NCBI RefSeq assembly: GCF_001636345.1
Contig: NZ_KV440945.1
Location: forward strand, 2,085,631 to 2,149,630
Direction of reading: 5' to 3'
From: Cytobacillus gottheilii
Lineage (GTDB): Bacteria; Bacillota; Bacilli; Bacillales; Cytobacillaceae
DNA length: 64,000 nucleotides
The position numbers were made by a program, and so were the translations under genes. Under the pieces are notes generated by a model. The model had not been told where the DNA came from, ran no database searches, and saw only the letters and a program-made list of their open reading frames with translations. Positions within the stretch are counted from its first letter, which is position 1. Every line of letters starts with the position of its first letter. Positions 1 through 8,893 of this stretch are shown piece after piece.

Positions 1-1
1 A

Positions 2-520
2 ACTGAAAAGCCAAAAACAGAAGCTCCAGCAAAAGCACCAGTGCAAACTGAAAAACCGAAAGCTGAAACAACTGCTCCAACAGCAAATACACAAACAAAA
101 GCACCAGCTCAATCAAACACAGCTACTCAAGCAAAATCTCAAGTATCTGCATTCGAACAGCAAGTACTTGATTTAACAAATGCTGAGCGTGCAAAGTATG
201 GTGTACCTGCTCTTAAGCTTGATACAGAACTTAGCAAGGTAGCGCGTGAAAAGTCAAATGATATGAAAGCAAAAGGTTACTTTGACCATAATAGCCCAAC
301 ATATGGTTCACCGTTTGATATGATGAAGCAGTTTGGCATTAGCTATAAAACTGCAGGTGAAAACATTGCTATGGGTCAGCGTTCACCACAAGAAGTAGTT
401 ACTGCATGGATGAACAGTGAAGGACACCGTAAAAACATCTTAAATGCAAACTTCACACATCTTGGTGTAGGTCATGTTGCAGATGGAAATTATTGGACTC
501 AAATGTTTATCGGAAAATAA
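2..520 (+). CDS. CAP/SCP-domain protein (YkwD-like), 5' truncated by window edge
   Basis: The frame is open from base 2, so the start and any signal peptide lie outside the window. The visible N-terminal part is a Thr/Ala/Pro/Lys/Gln-rich linker with a TEKPK unit seen twice. It is followed by a CAP (SCP/PR1) domain with NAERAKYGVPAL, YFDHNSP, AGENIAMG and WMNSEGHRKNIL, the His and Glu residues typical of the family. Bacillus proteins of this layout (YkwD) are exported and wall-associated; their biochemical role is unsettled. A strong terminator follows. Family assignment is firm; the exact orthologue is inferred. Confidence 0.9.
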   Translation, partial: TEKPKTEAPAKAPVQTEKPKAETTAPTANTQTKAPAQSNTATQAKSQVSAFEQQVLDLTNAERAKYGVPALKLDTELSKVAREKSNDMKAKGYFDHNSPTYGSPFDMMKQFGISYKTAGENIAMGQRSPQEVVTAWMNSEGHRKNILNANFTHLGVGHVADGNYWTQMFIGK

Positions 521-529
521 TTTTGTGAT

Positions 530-564
530 AAAGAGCAGCCAGCTGGCTGCTCTTTATTTTTTTT
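530..564 (+). terminator. Intrinsic terminator after the CAP-domain gene
   Basis: A 26-base perfect palindrome (AAAGAGCAGCC and its complement, 530-555) is followed by a T run. Confidence 0.9.
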
Positions 565-568
565 GTAA

Positions 569-1060
569 TCACTCATGTTTAGTAAACTCTATTTCAGTAA
601 ATTGAGCTTCAGCATTTTTAGGTAATTTTATTTCAAGAATGCCATCCTGATAATTAGCCTTTGATCCTTTCCGTTTTACAGCTGCTGGCAAAGTAATGGT
701 TGTTTTATCCTCATAAGCAGGGATTGCCTCAATAATCATTTGATTTGATGTATGATATAACTTCATTTGATGAAGCCAGCCTTTATCTTCTATAAATACT
801 TTTACATAAACATCATCATGGGTATCAAAGACGGAAGCATTCAATTTTGCGGATGTCTGATTATTTTTAGACTCGGCATTTTCAGGGTTAAGACCGCCGA
901 AAATATCATTGAAGTTTGGCATGCCATTTGATTGCTGGGGAAATACATTTCCCATTATATTATGAACATATTTATTTATTTCTTCCGGTTTCATTTTTTT
1001 AAAATCCTGGAAGTTATTTTTCATTTCTTTATTAAAAGGGAATAAGTTCCACGGAAACAT
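569..1060 (-). CDS. Hsp20/alpha-crystallin-like protein
   Basis: 163 residues from the chosen start. The C-terminal half has the beta-rich pattern of alpha-crystallin domains (DVYVKVFIED, ITLPAAVKRKGSKANYQDGILEIKLPK). The N-terminal half is Asn/Met/Phe-rich, as in Bacillus spore-associated Hsp20-like proteins such as CotM, CotP and GerT. Start at 1060 (MFPWNLFPF) was chosen because AAAGGA sits 8 bases upstream; an open reading frame extends ten codons further without a better site. A coat or germination role is inference from family resemblance only. Confidence 0.7.
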   Translation of the reverse strand: MFPWNLFPFNKEMKNNFQDFKKMKPEEINKYVHNIMGNVFPQQSNGMPNFNDIFGGLNPENAESKNNQTSAKLNASVFDTHDDVYVKVFIEDKGWLHQMKLYHTSNQMIIEAIPAYEDKTTITLPAAVKRKGSKANYQDGILEIKLPKNAEAQFTEIEFTKHE

Positions 1061-1319
1061 CACAATCATCCTTTCAACAGAGCAAAACAATTAAATGGGT
1101 AAGAATGAATTCATGACTATATTGAGAAAACAATATTACGTTAACATGAAAGCTAGCATGAGTTATATACATGATAATCTATGCATTTGTACCACTTTTT
1201 GTACTTCTAATGTGGTGTAATTTTTTTCATTTTAACGTTTTTGTTGCATATATGAATGGTACTAACTAGTATAATGATAATAGGTCTGTACAATAAAAAA
1301 CAAAACGAGGTAATTATTT

Positions 1320-2093
1320 GTGGGAATAAGAACTGCTTTAATTACAGGAGGAGCAACTGGAATCGGTAAGATGACAGCATATAAACTCGCACAAGAGGGA
1401 ATTAATCTCGTGATTAATTATCGTCACAGTCAGAAAGAAGCGGAAGAACTTTGTCAGCATTTAACAAAAGAATTTGGAACCAATAATATTTGCATCCGAG
1501 GAGATATAACGAACAGTGATGACTGCGAATTTCTTATTAGCGAAGCATTAAAAAAATGTGAATATATTGATATTATTATTCATAATGCCGGTCCCTACAT
1601 ACATGAGCGAAAAAGGATGACAGAATACACATTAGATGAATGGAGATACCTTGTAGACGGCAATTTAAATGCAGTATTTTATTTATCAAAATTAGTCATT
1701 CCTAAAATGAGAGCTCAACAATGGGGACGTATTATCACCATAGGATTTGACCGTGCTGAAGCTTCTTCAGGATGGATCTACAGATCGGCTTTCGCGGCGA
1801 GTAAATCGGCTGTTGCTTCATTAACAAAAACATTGGCAATGGAAGAAGCTCAATATGGCATAACAGCAAATATGATATCACCTGGTGATATTGTGGGCGA
1901 ATGGAAAGAGAAAGAGATAGAGAATGCCATTCATGTGGATGATAAAGATACACCAGTCGGAAGACCGGGAACGGGAGAGGACATTGCAAGATTAATTAGC
2001 TTTTTAGTTGAAGACAAATCCAGTTTCATTACTGGGAGCATCATACCAGTAACTGGGGGAAAAGATGTTTTGGGGAAAATACATAAATTATAG
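1320..2093 (+). CDS. Short-chain dehydrogenase/reductase-like protein lacking the canonical catalytic Tyr
   Basis: 257 residues with a GTG start. The Rossmann signature TGGATGIG (residues about 9-16) and HNAGP (NNAG equivalent) are present. The usual YxxxK active site reads F158-A-A-S-K162, with Phe replacing Tyr, and the catalytic Ser about 13 residues earlier is Arg145. Tyr154 lies one turn upstream. The SPGDI segment is conserved. The protein probably binds NAD(P), but ordinary reductase chemistry is doubtful unless Tyr154 substitutes. Related Bacillus SDR proteins are often labelled FabG/FabL-like. Followed by a two-way terminator. Confidence 0.8.
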   Translation: MGIRTALITGGATGIGKMTAYKLAQEGINLVINYRHSQKEAEELCQHLTKEFGTNNICIRGDITNSDDCEFLISEALKKCEYIDIIIHNAGPYIHERKRMTEYTLDEWRYLVDGNLNAVFYLSKLVIPKMRAQQWGRIITIGFDRAEASSGWIYRSAFAASKSAVASLTKTLAMEEAQYGITANMISPGDIVGEWKEKEIENAIHVDDKDTPVGRPGTGEDIARLISFLVEDKSSFITGSIIPVTGGKDVLGKIHKL

Positions 2094-2145
2094 ACAGAAT
2101 AGTCATATATTTCAGGAGCGAGGCGAAAATTGAGCAGCAGAAAAA

Positions 2146-2180
2146 AGCACCCTGAGACGATTGTCTCAGGGCTGCTTTTT
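2146..2180. terminator. Bidirectional terminator between SDR and GNAT genes
   Basis: Stem CCCTGAGAC / GTCTCAGGG with a GATT loop, flanked by AGC/GCT and A and T runs, between convergent genes. Confidence 0.85.
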
Positions 2181-2190
2181 TTCTTTATAT

Positions 2191-2754
2191 TTATGCTTCT
2201 AACAAATGAGAGCTATCTTCAACAATAGCAGTATTTGTTCTTAGGACATGTAATGTATACAAGTCCTTTGGAATTTCGTACAAATTATAAGTAGCTCCAT
2301 TGGCATTTAATTGCTGTAATAATGATTTTCTTGTTTCATTTGCTTTTACAACATAAGGAAGTTTTTCAGCGGCTTTCTGAGAACGGATATTTTCTACCCG
2401 TATTCTCATATAAATGGTTTCAATGCCTAAATCATAAAATAATTCCTCGAAAAAAGCATCTTTAGCCAATTTGTTATAACCTTTTCCGTGATATTCTTTG
2501 CCAAGCCAAGTGCCTAAGAAACCAGCATTTTCTTGAATATCAAAAAGATTAATTGTGCCGATTGGAGAACCCCACTCATCAAGAATGGTGCGTGATATAA
2601 GTTCACCGCGTTCTTCAGCTTCAATCGTTTGTTTAGTTAAAAATAAAAATTCATCATCAGAGTATGCTTTTTGGCGCACGAAAGGGAAGACATCTGGATG
2701 CGTCATTAATTCGTACAAATCATGGCAATCTTGAAGATCGCGTTTCTTAAGCAT
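2191..2754 (-). CDS. GNAT-family N-acetyltransferase
   Basis: 187 residues. GNAT features include the acceptor-side ISRTILDEWGSPIGTINLFDI, the acetyl-CoA loop WLGKEYHGKGYNKLAKDAFFEELF, and the MRIRVENIRSQKAAEKL segment of RimJ/RimL-type enzymes; the substrate is unknown. Start at 2754 was chosen because GGAGGG lies six bases upstream; the longer frame to 2814 would run through the structured leader. The Shine-Dalgarno can be hidden in a GTCCTC/GAGGGAC hairpin, so translation may be controlled by the leader. Confidence 0.85.
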   Translation of the reverse strand: MLKKRDLQDCHDLYELMTHPDVFPFVRQKAYSDDEFLFLTKQTIEAEERGELISRTILDEWGSPIGTINLFDIQENAGFLGTWLGKEYHGKGYNKLAKDAFFEELFYDLGIETIYMRIRVENIRSQKAAEKLPYVVKANETRKSLLQQLNANGATYNLYEIPKDLYTLHVLRTNTAIVEDSSHLLEA

Positions 2755-2909
2755 GGGGGGTCCCTCCAAACTGAGGACAGTCCTTCTCCACGTCAAATAG
2801 AGAATCCGGTCCACCCTCGAAATTTTTTGTAAATGTTGCTAAAAAATTTCGGGGTGGGAATCGAACCCACTAGAACCAGTTATACTGGTGGCGCACCATT
2901 TGCCTTCCC
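2755..2909 (-). promoter_or_regulatory. Structured 5' leader of the GNAT gene with a tRNA T-arm-like hairpin
   Basis: Reading the minus strand, the leader holds: (a) alternative hairpins GGTG-CGC-CACC and ACCAGT-ATA-ACTGGT; (b) a perfect 5-bp/7-nt T-arm look-alike, GTGGG-TTCGATT-CCCAC (2870-2854); (c) a helix of about 17 bp joining CCACCCCGAAATTTTTT (2857-2841) and AAAAAATTTCGAGGGTGG (2828-2811), which competes with the T-arm's 3' strand; (d) an SD-masking hairpin (2778-2760). AGGGTGGACCGG resembles a T-box core but lacks a residue. No known family fits fully. Confidence 0.55.
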
Positions 2910-2939
2910 TATATACTACTGCTTTTTATATACAAACAA
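2910..2939 (-). promoter_or_regulatory. Promoter of the GNAT gene
   Basis: TTGTTT, 18-base spacer, TATATA on the minus strand. It would start transcription just before GGGAAGG, giving the 155-nt leader. Confidence 0.5.
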
Positions 2940-3136
2940 AAATGTATTATTGCTCCCTTTTTAAGATCATCGTCTCTATATTTTCATTACTATCGTATAA
3001 TACTAAAAAAAATAGAAAAAGGGAATAGATTTTTTTCTTATTTTTTTCATCATTTTTTGGCATATTTCTACATTGTTTATGCAGTTTGTTTTTGGCAAAT
3101 TTGTGCTTTATTATATATAAACACGGTAGTGAAAAC

Positions 3137-4258
3137 TTAATGATGAATGATTTCGCCGTTTATCATTGTCCAGATCGGTTTAGAAGAGAAATGGAAGGGA
3201 TGAGAGCTCCATAATACAAGATCTGCATCTTTGTTCTGTTCAATGCTTCCAAGTTTATGGTCTATTTTCAAATTGCGTGCGGGAAGGATCGTTATTCCTT
3301 CTAAAGCTTTTTGCTCAGATAATCCTTCTCTAACTGCAACGGCAGCACAAACATTTAAGTATTGTATAGGTGTATAGGGATGATCTGTAGTTATGGATAC
3401 CTCAACCTGCCGTTGTGCTAATTCTTGATACGTATTCCATGTTTTATTTTTTAATTCAATTTTAGATTTTCTTGTTAAGGTCGGTCCAACAGAAACTTTT
3501 AAAGCACGATTTTTAAGCTCATCTGCTATTAAATGGCCTTCCGTACAATGTTCAATCCGTAAATCAAGGTTGAATTCTTCGGCAAAACGCAAGGCTGAAA
3601 TAATATCATCTGCACGATGGGCATGCACCCTTACAGGGATCTCTCCTTTAAGAGCTTGAATGATAGGACGAAAACGGATATCTTCTGGATGATCTGTATA
3701 ATAAGCAGAATAAAAGGCTTCACGCAGCATACCCATTATGCCCATTCTTGTAATAGATTCTTTGTTTCCATGACTATGCATTCTTTTAGGGTTCTCACCT
3801 AAAGCAACCTTTAATCCTGCTGTTTCTTGAACGAGCATTTTTTGTATGTTTTTTCCATAAGTTTTAATAACTGAGGTTGTACCTCCGATAACGTTGGCGC
3901 TTCCTGGCATAATATGAACAGTTGTGATCCCATATTTAATTGCATCGGAAAATGCCGGATCTAATGGGTAGACACCATCCATAGCACGAATATGCGGAGT
4001 TAGCGGTTCGATTGTTTCATTTGCATCATTGCCTGCCCAGCCTGTTCCTTCATCATATAACCCTAAATGTGTGTGAACATCAATAAATCCGGGGAACAAT
4101 GGACGTTTACCACATTCAATTACTGTACAATCCTCTGATATTGGAATACTTGGAGCAAGCTTGCTGATTATTCCATCAGAAACATACACATCTCCTAAAA
4201 ATGGTGATCTAGTAATGGGATTAATATAAGCATCCTTCAGTAATATCTTTTTTGTCAT
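3137..4258 (-). CDS. Amidohydrolase-family metal-dependent hydrolase
   Basis: 373 residues. Metal-binding DVHTHLG, a central HAHR motif, IEHCTEGH and TTDHP match the imidazolonepropionase-like amidohydrolases (COG1228); a C-terminal DADLVLWSSHPF segment closes the composite domain. Start at 4258 follows GGGAG; an upstream in-frame Met has no ribosome site. Cytoplasmic; substrate not deducible. Read in the same direction as uppP with about 180 bases between. The region 2940-3136 beyond its stop holds no gene I can support. Confidence 0.85.
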   Translation of the reverse strand: MTKKILLKDAYINPITRSPFLGDVYVSDGIISKLAPSIPISEDCTVIECGKRPLFPGFIDVHTHLGLYDEGTGWAGNDANETIEPLTPHIRAMDGVYPLDPAFSDAIKYGITTVHIMPGSANVIGGTTSVIKTYGKNIQKMLVQETAGLKVALGENPKRMHSHGNKESITRMGIMGMLREAFYSAYYTDHPEDIRFRPIIQALKGEIPVRVHAHRADDIISALRFAEEFNLDLRIEHCTEGHLIADELKNRALKVSVGPTLTRKSKIELKNKTWNTYQELAQRQVEVSITTDHPYTPIQYLNVCAAVAVREGLSEQKALEGITILPARNLKIDHKLGSIEQNKDADLVLWSSHPFHFSSKPIWTMINGEIIHH

Positions 4259-4435
4259 TTTTTTCTCCCTTTTATGCAAAGAATGTACAATCGGCAAGTT
4301 TTGTAGAAGTGCTATGTTCATATATAACTTCTATTTACCTGCGTAAAAAAATGTTTAGCATTCCCTCATTTTCTTGCCAAGTTTTTTTATGATGAAAGTC
4401 TAATGATCAGCGATTATTCTTGAATAGGCTATAGA

Positions 4436-5227
4436 TCAAAATACTCCAGTTATTTGAAGCAGGACGACTGTCACACCTAATATCCAAACATAAACGGCAA
4501 ATACTTTTAACGATTTCTTTTTTAGAAAGTTAATCATCCAAACAACAGCAAAATAGCCAAACAGAGCGGATGACAGAGTAGCTATAAGTAAACTGCCAAG
4601 AGAAACAGCTTCTATATGTCCATTTACCATATCGCCAAACTTCATTACAATTCCGCCGGCAATAACCGGAATGGAAAGTAGAAAGGAAAAATAGGCGGCT
4701 GTTTCGCGATCAAGTTTCCGAAATAGCCCAGCAGCGATTGTCAGTCCGGAACGCGAAACAGCAGGAAATATAGCAGCTGCCTGAAAAGAACCAATAAAAA
4801 TGGCATCGCCATATGACAGATCGTGCATTTGTTTCGATCCTTTTTTAACAGAGTCGGCCATCCATAAAATAAAGCCAGTAAAAATAAACTCCCATCCAAT
4901 AGTTACACCAGTTTTTGAAATGCTCTCGAACAAGTCATTAAAAGTAAGTCCGATGATAACGGCAGGAATCGTACCGACGATCAGGAGCAGGGATAGCTTT
5001 CCAAATGGCTTTTTAATAATCTGGAGCAGTTCGTTTTTATAAACCACAATAACAGCTAATAACGTTCCAATATGAAGCATAGTATCTAAAAAAAGCCCAG
5101 CTTCGTCTAAGCCAAATAAATGTCTTCCTATATAGAGGTGCCCTGTACTTGATATTGGAATAAATTCAGTTAATCCTTGGATAATTCCTAATATAAAAGC
5201 CTCAATTTTCGATAACAAAACCATCAC
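4436..5227 (-). CDS. uppP: Undecaprenyl-diphosphatase UppP/BacA
   Basis: About 263 residues, the normal family length, with multiple membrane segments. The signature QGLTEFIPISSTGH near the N-terminus and PAVSRSG in the middle are the two conserved active-site regions. It dephosphorylates undecaprenyl pyrophosphate to recycle the carrier lipid for cell-wall synthesis and confers bacitracin tolerance. Start may be GTG 5227 or ATG 5224; AAAGGGTG lies immediately upstream of both, so the start is uncertain by one codon. Confidence 0.95.
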   Translation of the reverse strand: MMVLLSKIEAFILGIIQGLTEFIPISSTGHLYIGRHLFGLDEAGLFLDTMLHIGTLLAVIVVYKNELLQIIKKPFGKLSLLLIVGTIPAVIIGLTFNDLFESISKTGVTIGWEFIFTGFILWMADSVKKGSKQMHDLSYGDAIFIGSFQAAAIFPAVSRSGLTIAAGLFRKLDRETAAYFSFLLSIPVIAGGIVMKFGDMVNGHIEAVSLGSLLIATLSSALFGYFAVVWMINFLKKKSLKVFAVYVWILGVTVVLLQITGVF

Positions 5228-5403
5228 CCTTTGAAAGATATAATATAGTGTTTTAAAATATAGCCTAAGGAATTACAGCCTTGTTTCATTTTATTCAGGT
5301 TGTCCAAATCAAGAACTCTAAAAAATTGAATGAAACTTTTAGAGAGCGGGTACGTAAAATAAGATAAGAAGAAAATAATTATTAAATGAATAGGAGCGCT
5401 AAA

Positions 5404-5745
5404 ATGAATTTAGATAAAATGGGAAGTCCTTCTCAAGACGAGCGGTTAATCGCAGCCGCCATTTATGTGACGAGCTTTTTTTCAGCCTTTCTTGGACCGC
5501 TGATTATTTGGCTTTTAAAGAAGGATTCTTCTTCGTTCGTTGATCACCATGGAAGAGAGTATTTGAACTTCTTTATTTCTTACAGTGTTTATTCCATTAT
5601 TAGTGTTGTATTAATGATCGTATTAATTGGATTTGTAACCATTTGGATAATCGGTGTCTTAGCTTTTGTTTTCACCATTATCGCTGCCATCAAGGCATTT
5701 GAAGGAAAAGGATACCGTATCCCATTAGTGTTTCGAATTTTATAA
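5404..5745 (+). CDS. DUF4870-type small membrane protein
   Basis: 113 residues from ATG 5404, which has AGGAG at proper spacing; an upstream in-frame ATG lacks one. The sequence DERLIAAAIYVTSFFSAFLGPLIIWLLKK, the DHHGREYLNF turn, then two more hydrophobic segments match DUF4870 proteins, predicted three or four membrane passes. Function unknown. Confidence 0.8.
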   Translation: MNLDKMGSPSQDERLIAAAIYVTSFFSAFLGPLIIWLLKKDSSSFVDHHGREYLNFFISYSVYSIISVVLMIVLIGFVTIWIIGVLAFVFTIIAAIKAFEGKGYRIPLVFRIL

Positions 5746-5753
5746 TGCGTAGC

Positions 5754-5790
5754 AGCCCCGGAGGAGATTCCTTCCGGGGCTTTTTCTTTT
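5754..5790 (+). terminator. Intrinsic terminator
   Basis: AGCCCCGGA / TCCGGGGCT stem followed by a T-rich run. Confidence 0.9.
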
Positions 5791-5962
5791 TTTAGAAGTT
5801 TTTGTACGTTTGGGAAGATTTTTTGAACGATTTCTGAACTTATTCGTCTTATCTGTAATGAAGGTGTTTCAGCCAATAGGAGGTTCAGGCTGCTTTTCAT
5901 TTTTACTGCTTAAGATGGCGAATAAGCCGCGAAAGTAAAAAATATGAACTGGGAGGAACTGC

Positions 5963-6166
5963 ATGGAAGTTATAAATGAAATCAATTGGGAGTTACTGCT
6001 GCCATTTTTTATTTTACAAGGTATTCTTTTAATCCTTGCCCTAATTGATATTTTCAGGAATAAACAACTAAATGGCCCTAAATGGATGTGGATTCTTATT
6101 GTTCTTGTTGGAAATATTTTAGGTTCCATTCTTTATTTTGTAATTGGAAGGAGGCAAAATAGATGA
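5963..6166 (+). CDS. yxlE: Small PLDc_N-domain membrane protein, YxlE-like
   Basis: 67 residues, two hydrophobic helices around an FRNKQLNGPKWMW loop and ending VGNILGSILYFVIGRRQ, the phospholipase-D N-terminal-type module found in B. subtilis YxlE. Its stop overlaps the ATG of the downstream ATPase gene (ATGA), so the three genes here form one operon matching yxlE-yxlF-yxlG. In B. subtilis these act with sigY as negative regulators; no sigY, yxlC or yxlD is next to it here. The assignment rests on order and family. Confidence 0.7.
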   Translation: MEVINEINWELLLPFFILQGILLILALIDIFRNKQLNGPKWMWILIVLVGNILGSILYFVIGRRQNR

Positions 6167-7074
6167 TTACATTGAGAGCTGAAAACTTAAAGAAGAAGTA
6201 TTTAAAAAAGGAAGTTATTAAAGGTATTCATTTTGATCTTCCGGCGAATACATGTATTGCTTTATTAGGGGCAAATGGCGCAGGGAAAACGACCATTCTC
6301 CAAATGCTGGCTGGAATCATTCACCCAACTGAAGGGCAAATAATTGTAAATGGATCAGCATCTATAAAAAAACGAAGAACTGCCATAGGGTATTTACCTC
6401 AAAATCCAGCCTTCTTTGATTGGATGACAGGTTTGGAATACCTCATATACTCTACTAGATTAACAGGTGCAACCAAAAAGGCTGCTTACGATAGAGCGCT
6501 AAGTTTACTTGAAATCGTAGGTCTTGGTGATGCGGGCAACAACAGAATAGCTCAATATTCAGGAGGAATGCGCCAAAGATTAGGAATCGCACAAGCGATT
6601 ACGCATCAGCCGGATATATTGCTGCTCGATGAGCCAGTTTCCGCACTGGATCTGGTTGGAAGAAGAGAGGTTCTCACCTTATTTCAGCAGCTGAAAAAAC
6701 ATACAACTGTGTTTTATTCTACACATATATTACATGATGCCGAGGAAGTCAGTGATGAAATTATCTTCCTTGATAGAGGGCAGATTGTAGAGGGAGGGTC
6801 ACTGCAGTCTTTAAAGAAGAAATATAAAAAAAATAAACTATCAATTGTGTTTGAGGAAGATATGCAGGTTGTTATGGCCCAATTACAATCTGCATTTCCA
6901 TACTTTAAAATGGAAAGTGAAGGACAAATGATTCATATTTTTTCAGAGGATTGTTATGCAGCACAGCAATTATTAATGAAGGAAGTATTAGCAAGAAATT
7001 GGCGGACGCTTAAATTGGAAATAAGCAGCACTAGTTTGGAAGAAATGTTTTTAAAGGTGGCTGATCAAAAGTGA
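6163..7074 (+). CDS. yxlF: ABC transporter ATP-binding protein, YxlF-like
   Basis: 303 residues. Walker A GANGAGKTT near residue 35, Q-loop YLPQNP, signature YSGGMRQRLGIAQA, Walker B ILLLDEP and the H-loop STHIL are all intact. A C-terminal domain of about 90 residues (from about 215) follows, as in exporters of the ABC-2 type. It energises the permease encoded next, whose start overlaps its stop. Substrate unknown. Confidence 0.9.
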   Translation: MITLRAENLKKKYLKKEVIKGIHFDLPANTCIALLGANGAGKTTILQMLAGIIHPTEGQIIVNGSASIKKRRTAIGYLPQNPAFFDWMTGLEYLIYSTRLTGATKKAAYDRALSLLEIVGLGDAGNNRIAQYSGGMRQRLGIAQAITHQPDILLLDEPVSALDLVGRREVLTLFQQLKKHTTVFYSTHILHDAEEVSDEIIFLDRGQIVEGGSLQSLKKKYKKNKLSIVFEEDMQVVMAQLQSAFPYFKMESEGQMIHIFSEDCYAAQQLLMKEVLARNWRTLKLEISSTSLEEMFLKVADQK

Positions 7075-7847
7075 AACAATGGCGATTATTTGCAGAAAAA
7101 GAATGGCTTGAAATGTGGAGAAGCTATAAATGGGTTTGGATGCCGATTGTATTTATTTTGATTGGTGTACAGCAGCCCCTATCACTCTATTTTTTGCCAG
7201 ATATTATTAATTCTGCTGGAAATCTACCTGAGGGAACAGTGATCGAAATTCCGACACCCTCTGCTGAGGAAGTGTTTGCAGCTTCCATTGGCCAGTACAA
7301 TACTCTTGGCATCTTAACAATTGTTCTGGCTTTTATGGGGATGATATCAGCTGAAATGAAGAATGGAAGCGCGGGGATGATCCTGGCAAAACCTGTTTCG
7401 AGATCATCATATATTTTAGCGAAATGGTTTAGTTCAGCATTGCTATTATTATGTTCAATTTTGTGCGGTTATTTTGCCACATGGTATTATACAGGAAATT
7501 TATTTGCTTTTATTCCGCTTAAGGATTTTATTGAGTCGCTCTCTTTATATAGCTTATGGCTGCTATTTATTTTATCAATGCTTCTGTTTTTTAATAGTAT
7601 TTTTAAATCTCAGGGCATGATTGCGTTTATTGTCTTTGCTATAGTGATTCTCATAAGTATGGTGAGCAGTGTGATTCCTGAAGGGTTATCCTGGAATCCA
7701 TCTTTATTAAGCTCCTATTCTGGCTTAGTCCTGGAAAATGAACCATTTCCCAGCGGTTTTTACAGCGTTTTAACTATTACTGTTATTAGTATCTTAGTTT
7801 TTATAAGTTCTTCGATATTTATCTTTTCAAAGAGAGAACTTGTGTAA
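7071..7847 (+). CDS. yxlG: ABC-2 type transporter permease, YxlG-like
   Basis: 258 residues with about six membrane segments; the motif SAEMKNGSAGMILAKPVSRSSYILAKWF before the second helix is typical of ABC-2 permeases (NatB/YxlG type). It overlaps the preceding ATPase gene by four bases, so the pair is co-translated. No clear terminator follows before the next gene. Confidence 0.85.
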   Translation: MKQWRLFAEKEWLEMWRSYKWVWMPIVFILIGVQQPLSLYFLPDIINSAGNLPEGTVIEIPTPSAEEVFAASIGQYNTLGILTIVLAFMGMISAEMKNGSAGMILAKPVSRSSYILAKWFSSALLLLCSILCGYFATWYYTGNLFAFIPLKDFIESLSLYSLWLLFILSMLLFFNSIFKSQGMIAFIVFAIVILISMVSSVIPEGLSWNPSLLSSYSGLVLENEPFPSGFYSVLTITVISILVFISSSIFIFSKRELV

Positions 7848-7990
7848 GCATGGTAGAAATGCAATCGTTCAAACGGCAGTAGAATTTTATTTTTATATAA
7901 TTTTTAGTGGATTCTATCATGAAAATAAAAGGCTCATAATAGACTTACTAGAGTAGGAGATTGATAAGTCCAAAATAGTAGGTGAGTAAA

Positions 7991-8785
7991 TTGAACATGC
8001 ATATGTATTATAAACAAAAAGCGATTATCGCATTAAATGCAGGAATAGCTGCGCTGATTCCGCCGGTATATTTTACCGTGTATGGTCTGATTGATCCGCT
8101 TCATAGATACTTCGTATGGCTATTATGTCCATTTCTGGTTTATAGCTTTATTTGTTATTATGTATTTGTCTTAAACAAGAAAAGAAGTGAGGAAACAAAG
8201 AGTGTTATGGGAGAAGCAGCTGTCAGCCTTGAACAGGATGTTACCTCAATCGAAAAGCTATTAATTATGTTTTTGCCTTCGCCTAATTTGCATATGCAGC
8301 TATATGATCATAATGGATTTTTGGCAGGGGAGCTAAGAGATATAAATCAGAAAGCGGTTCGATGGTTTATGCCTTATTTTGCAGAAAAATTATTGACTAA
8401 AACGTATGGTCTATATGATCATAGCGGCAGGCTGAATGCTACGATCCTTATAAAGAAAAATACAATTGAACTGATTGGATTAAATGAAAAGGCAGTATTG
8501 CATTTTAAAGACCAGAGGAGTAAAGGATTCATTGAGTTTCTGGATTATGAACGCTCTAAAAGTTATTATCTTGAGCATGCTCTGTTTCGAATGGATGCTA
8601 AAATATTTATTAACTCTTCATCTGAAGCAGTTGTATTGCAAAAAGGATATATGCCGCTTTCGTATCAATCATTTTTTAAAGACGCAAATACACCGCTATT
8701 AACCTTTCATAAAGAACTTAGCCACATAGAAAAATTAAGTGTTTTAGCTATTCTCGCTGACTATTTGTCTACAGTAGAACATTAA
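7991..8785 (+). CDS. Uncharacterised protein with two N-terminal membrane helices
   Basis: About 264 residues. Two hydrophobic segments near the N-terminus (ALNAGIAALIPPVYFTVYGLI and FVWLLCPFLVYSFICYYVFVL) precede a soluble domain of about 190 residues with alternating beta-like stretches and twin LYDHNG/LYDHSG turns. I do not recognise the family. AGGTGAG at 7980-7986 suits a TTG start at 7991 or ATG at 7997; a GTG at 7982 is also possible. Alone between the ABC module and the thioredoxin gene. Confidence 0.65.
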   Translation: MNMHMYYKQKAIIALNAGIAALIPPVYFTVYGLIDPLHRYFVWLLCPFLVYSFICYYVFVLNKKRSEETKSVMGEAAVSLEQDVTSIEKLLIMFLPSPNLHMQLYDHNGFLAGELRDINQKAVRWFMPYFAEKLLTKTYGLYDHSGRLNATILIKKNTIELIGLNEKAVLHFKDQRSKGFIEFLDYERSKSYYLEHALFRMDAKIFINSSSEAVVLQKGYMPLSYQSFFKDANTPLLTFHKELSHIEKLSVLAILADYLSTVEH

Positions 8786-8893
8786 GGCTTTCCATCTATG
8801 GCCAGCATGATTCTTCACTTTTTTAAAATTTTGTGAAAACATATACGAGTGCTATAAACAGTGATATAATTGGCTTTGCATGAGGTGATAAGA

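Noticed and set aside
2851-2910. A normal or permuted tRNA gene on the minus strand
   Set aside because: The T-arm is perfect but no matching acceptor, D-arm and anticodon arm could be built in either order.
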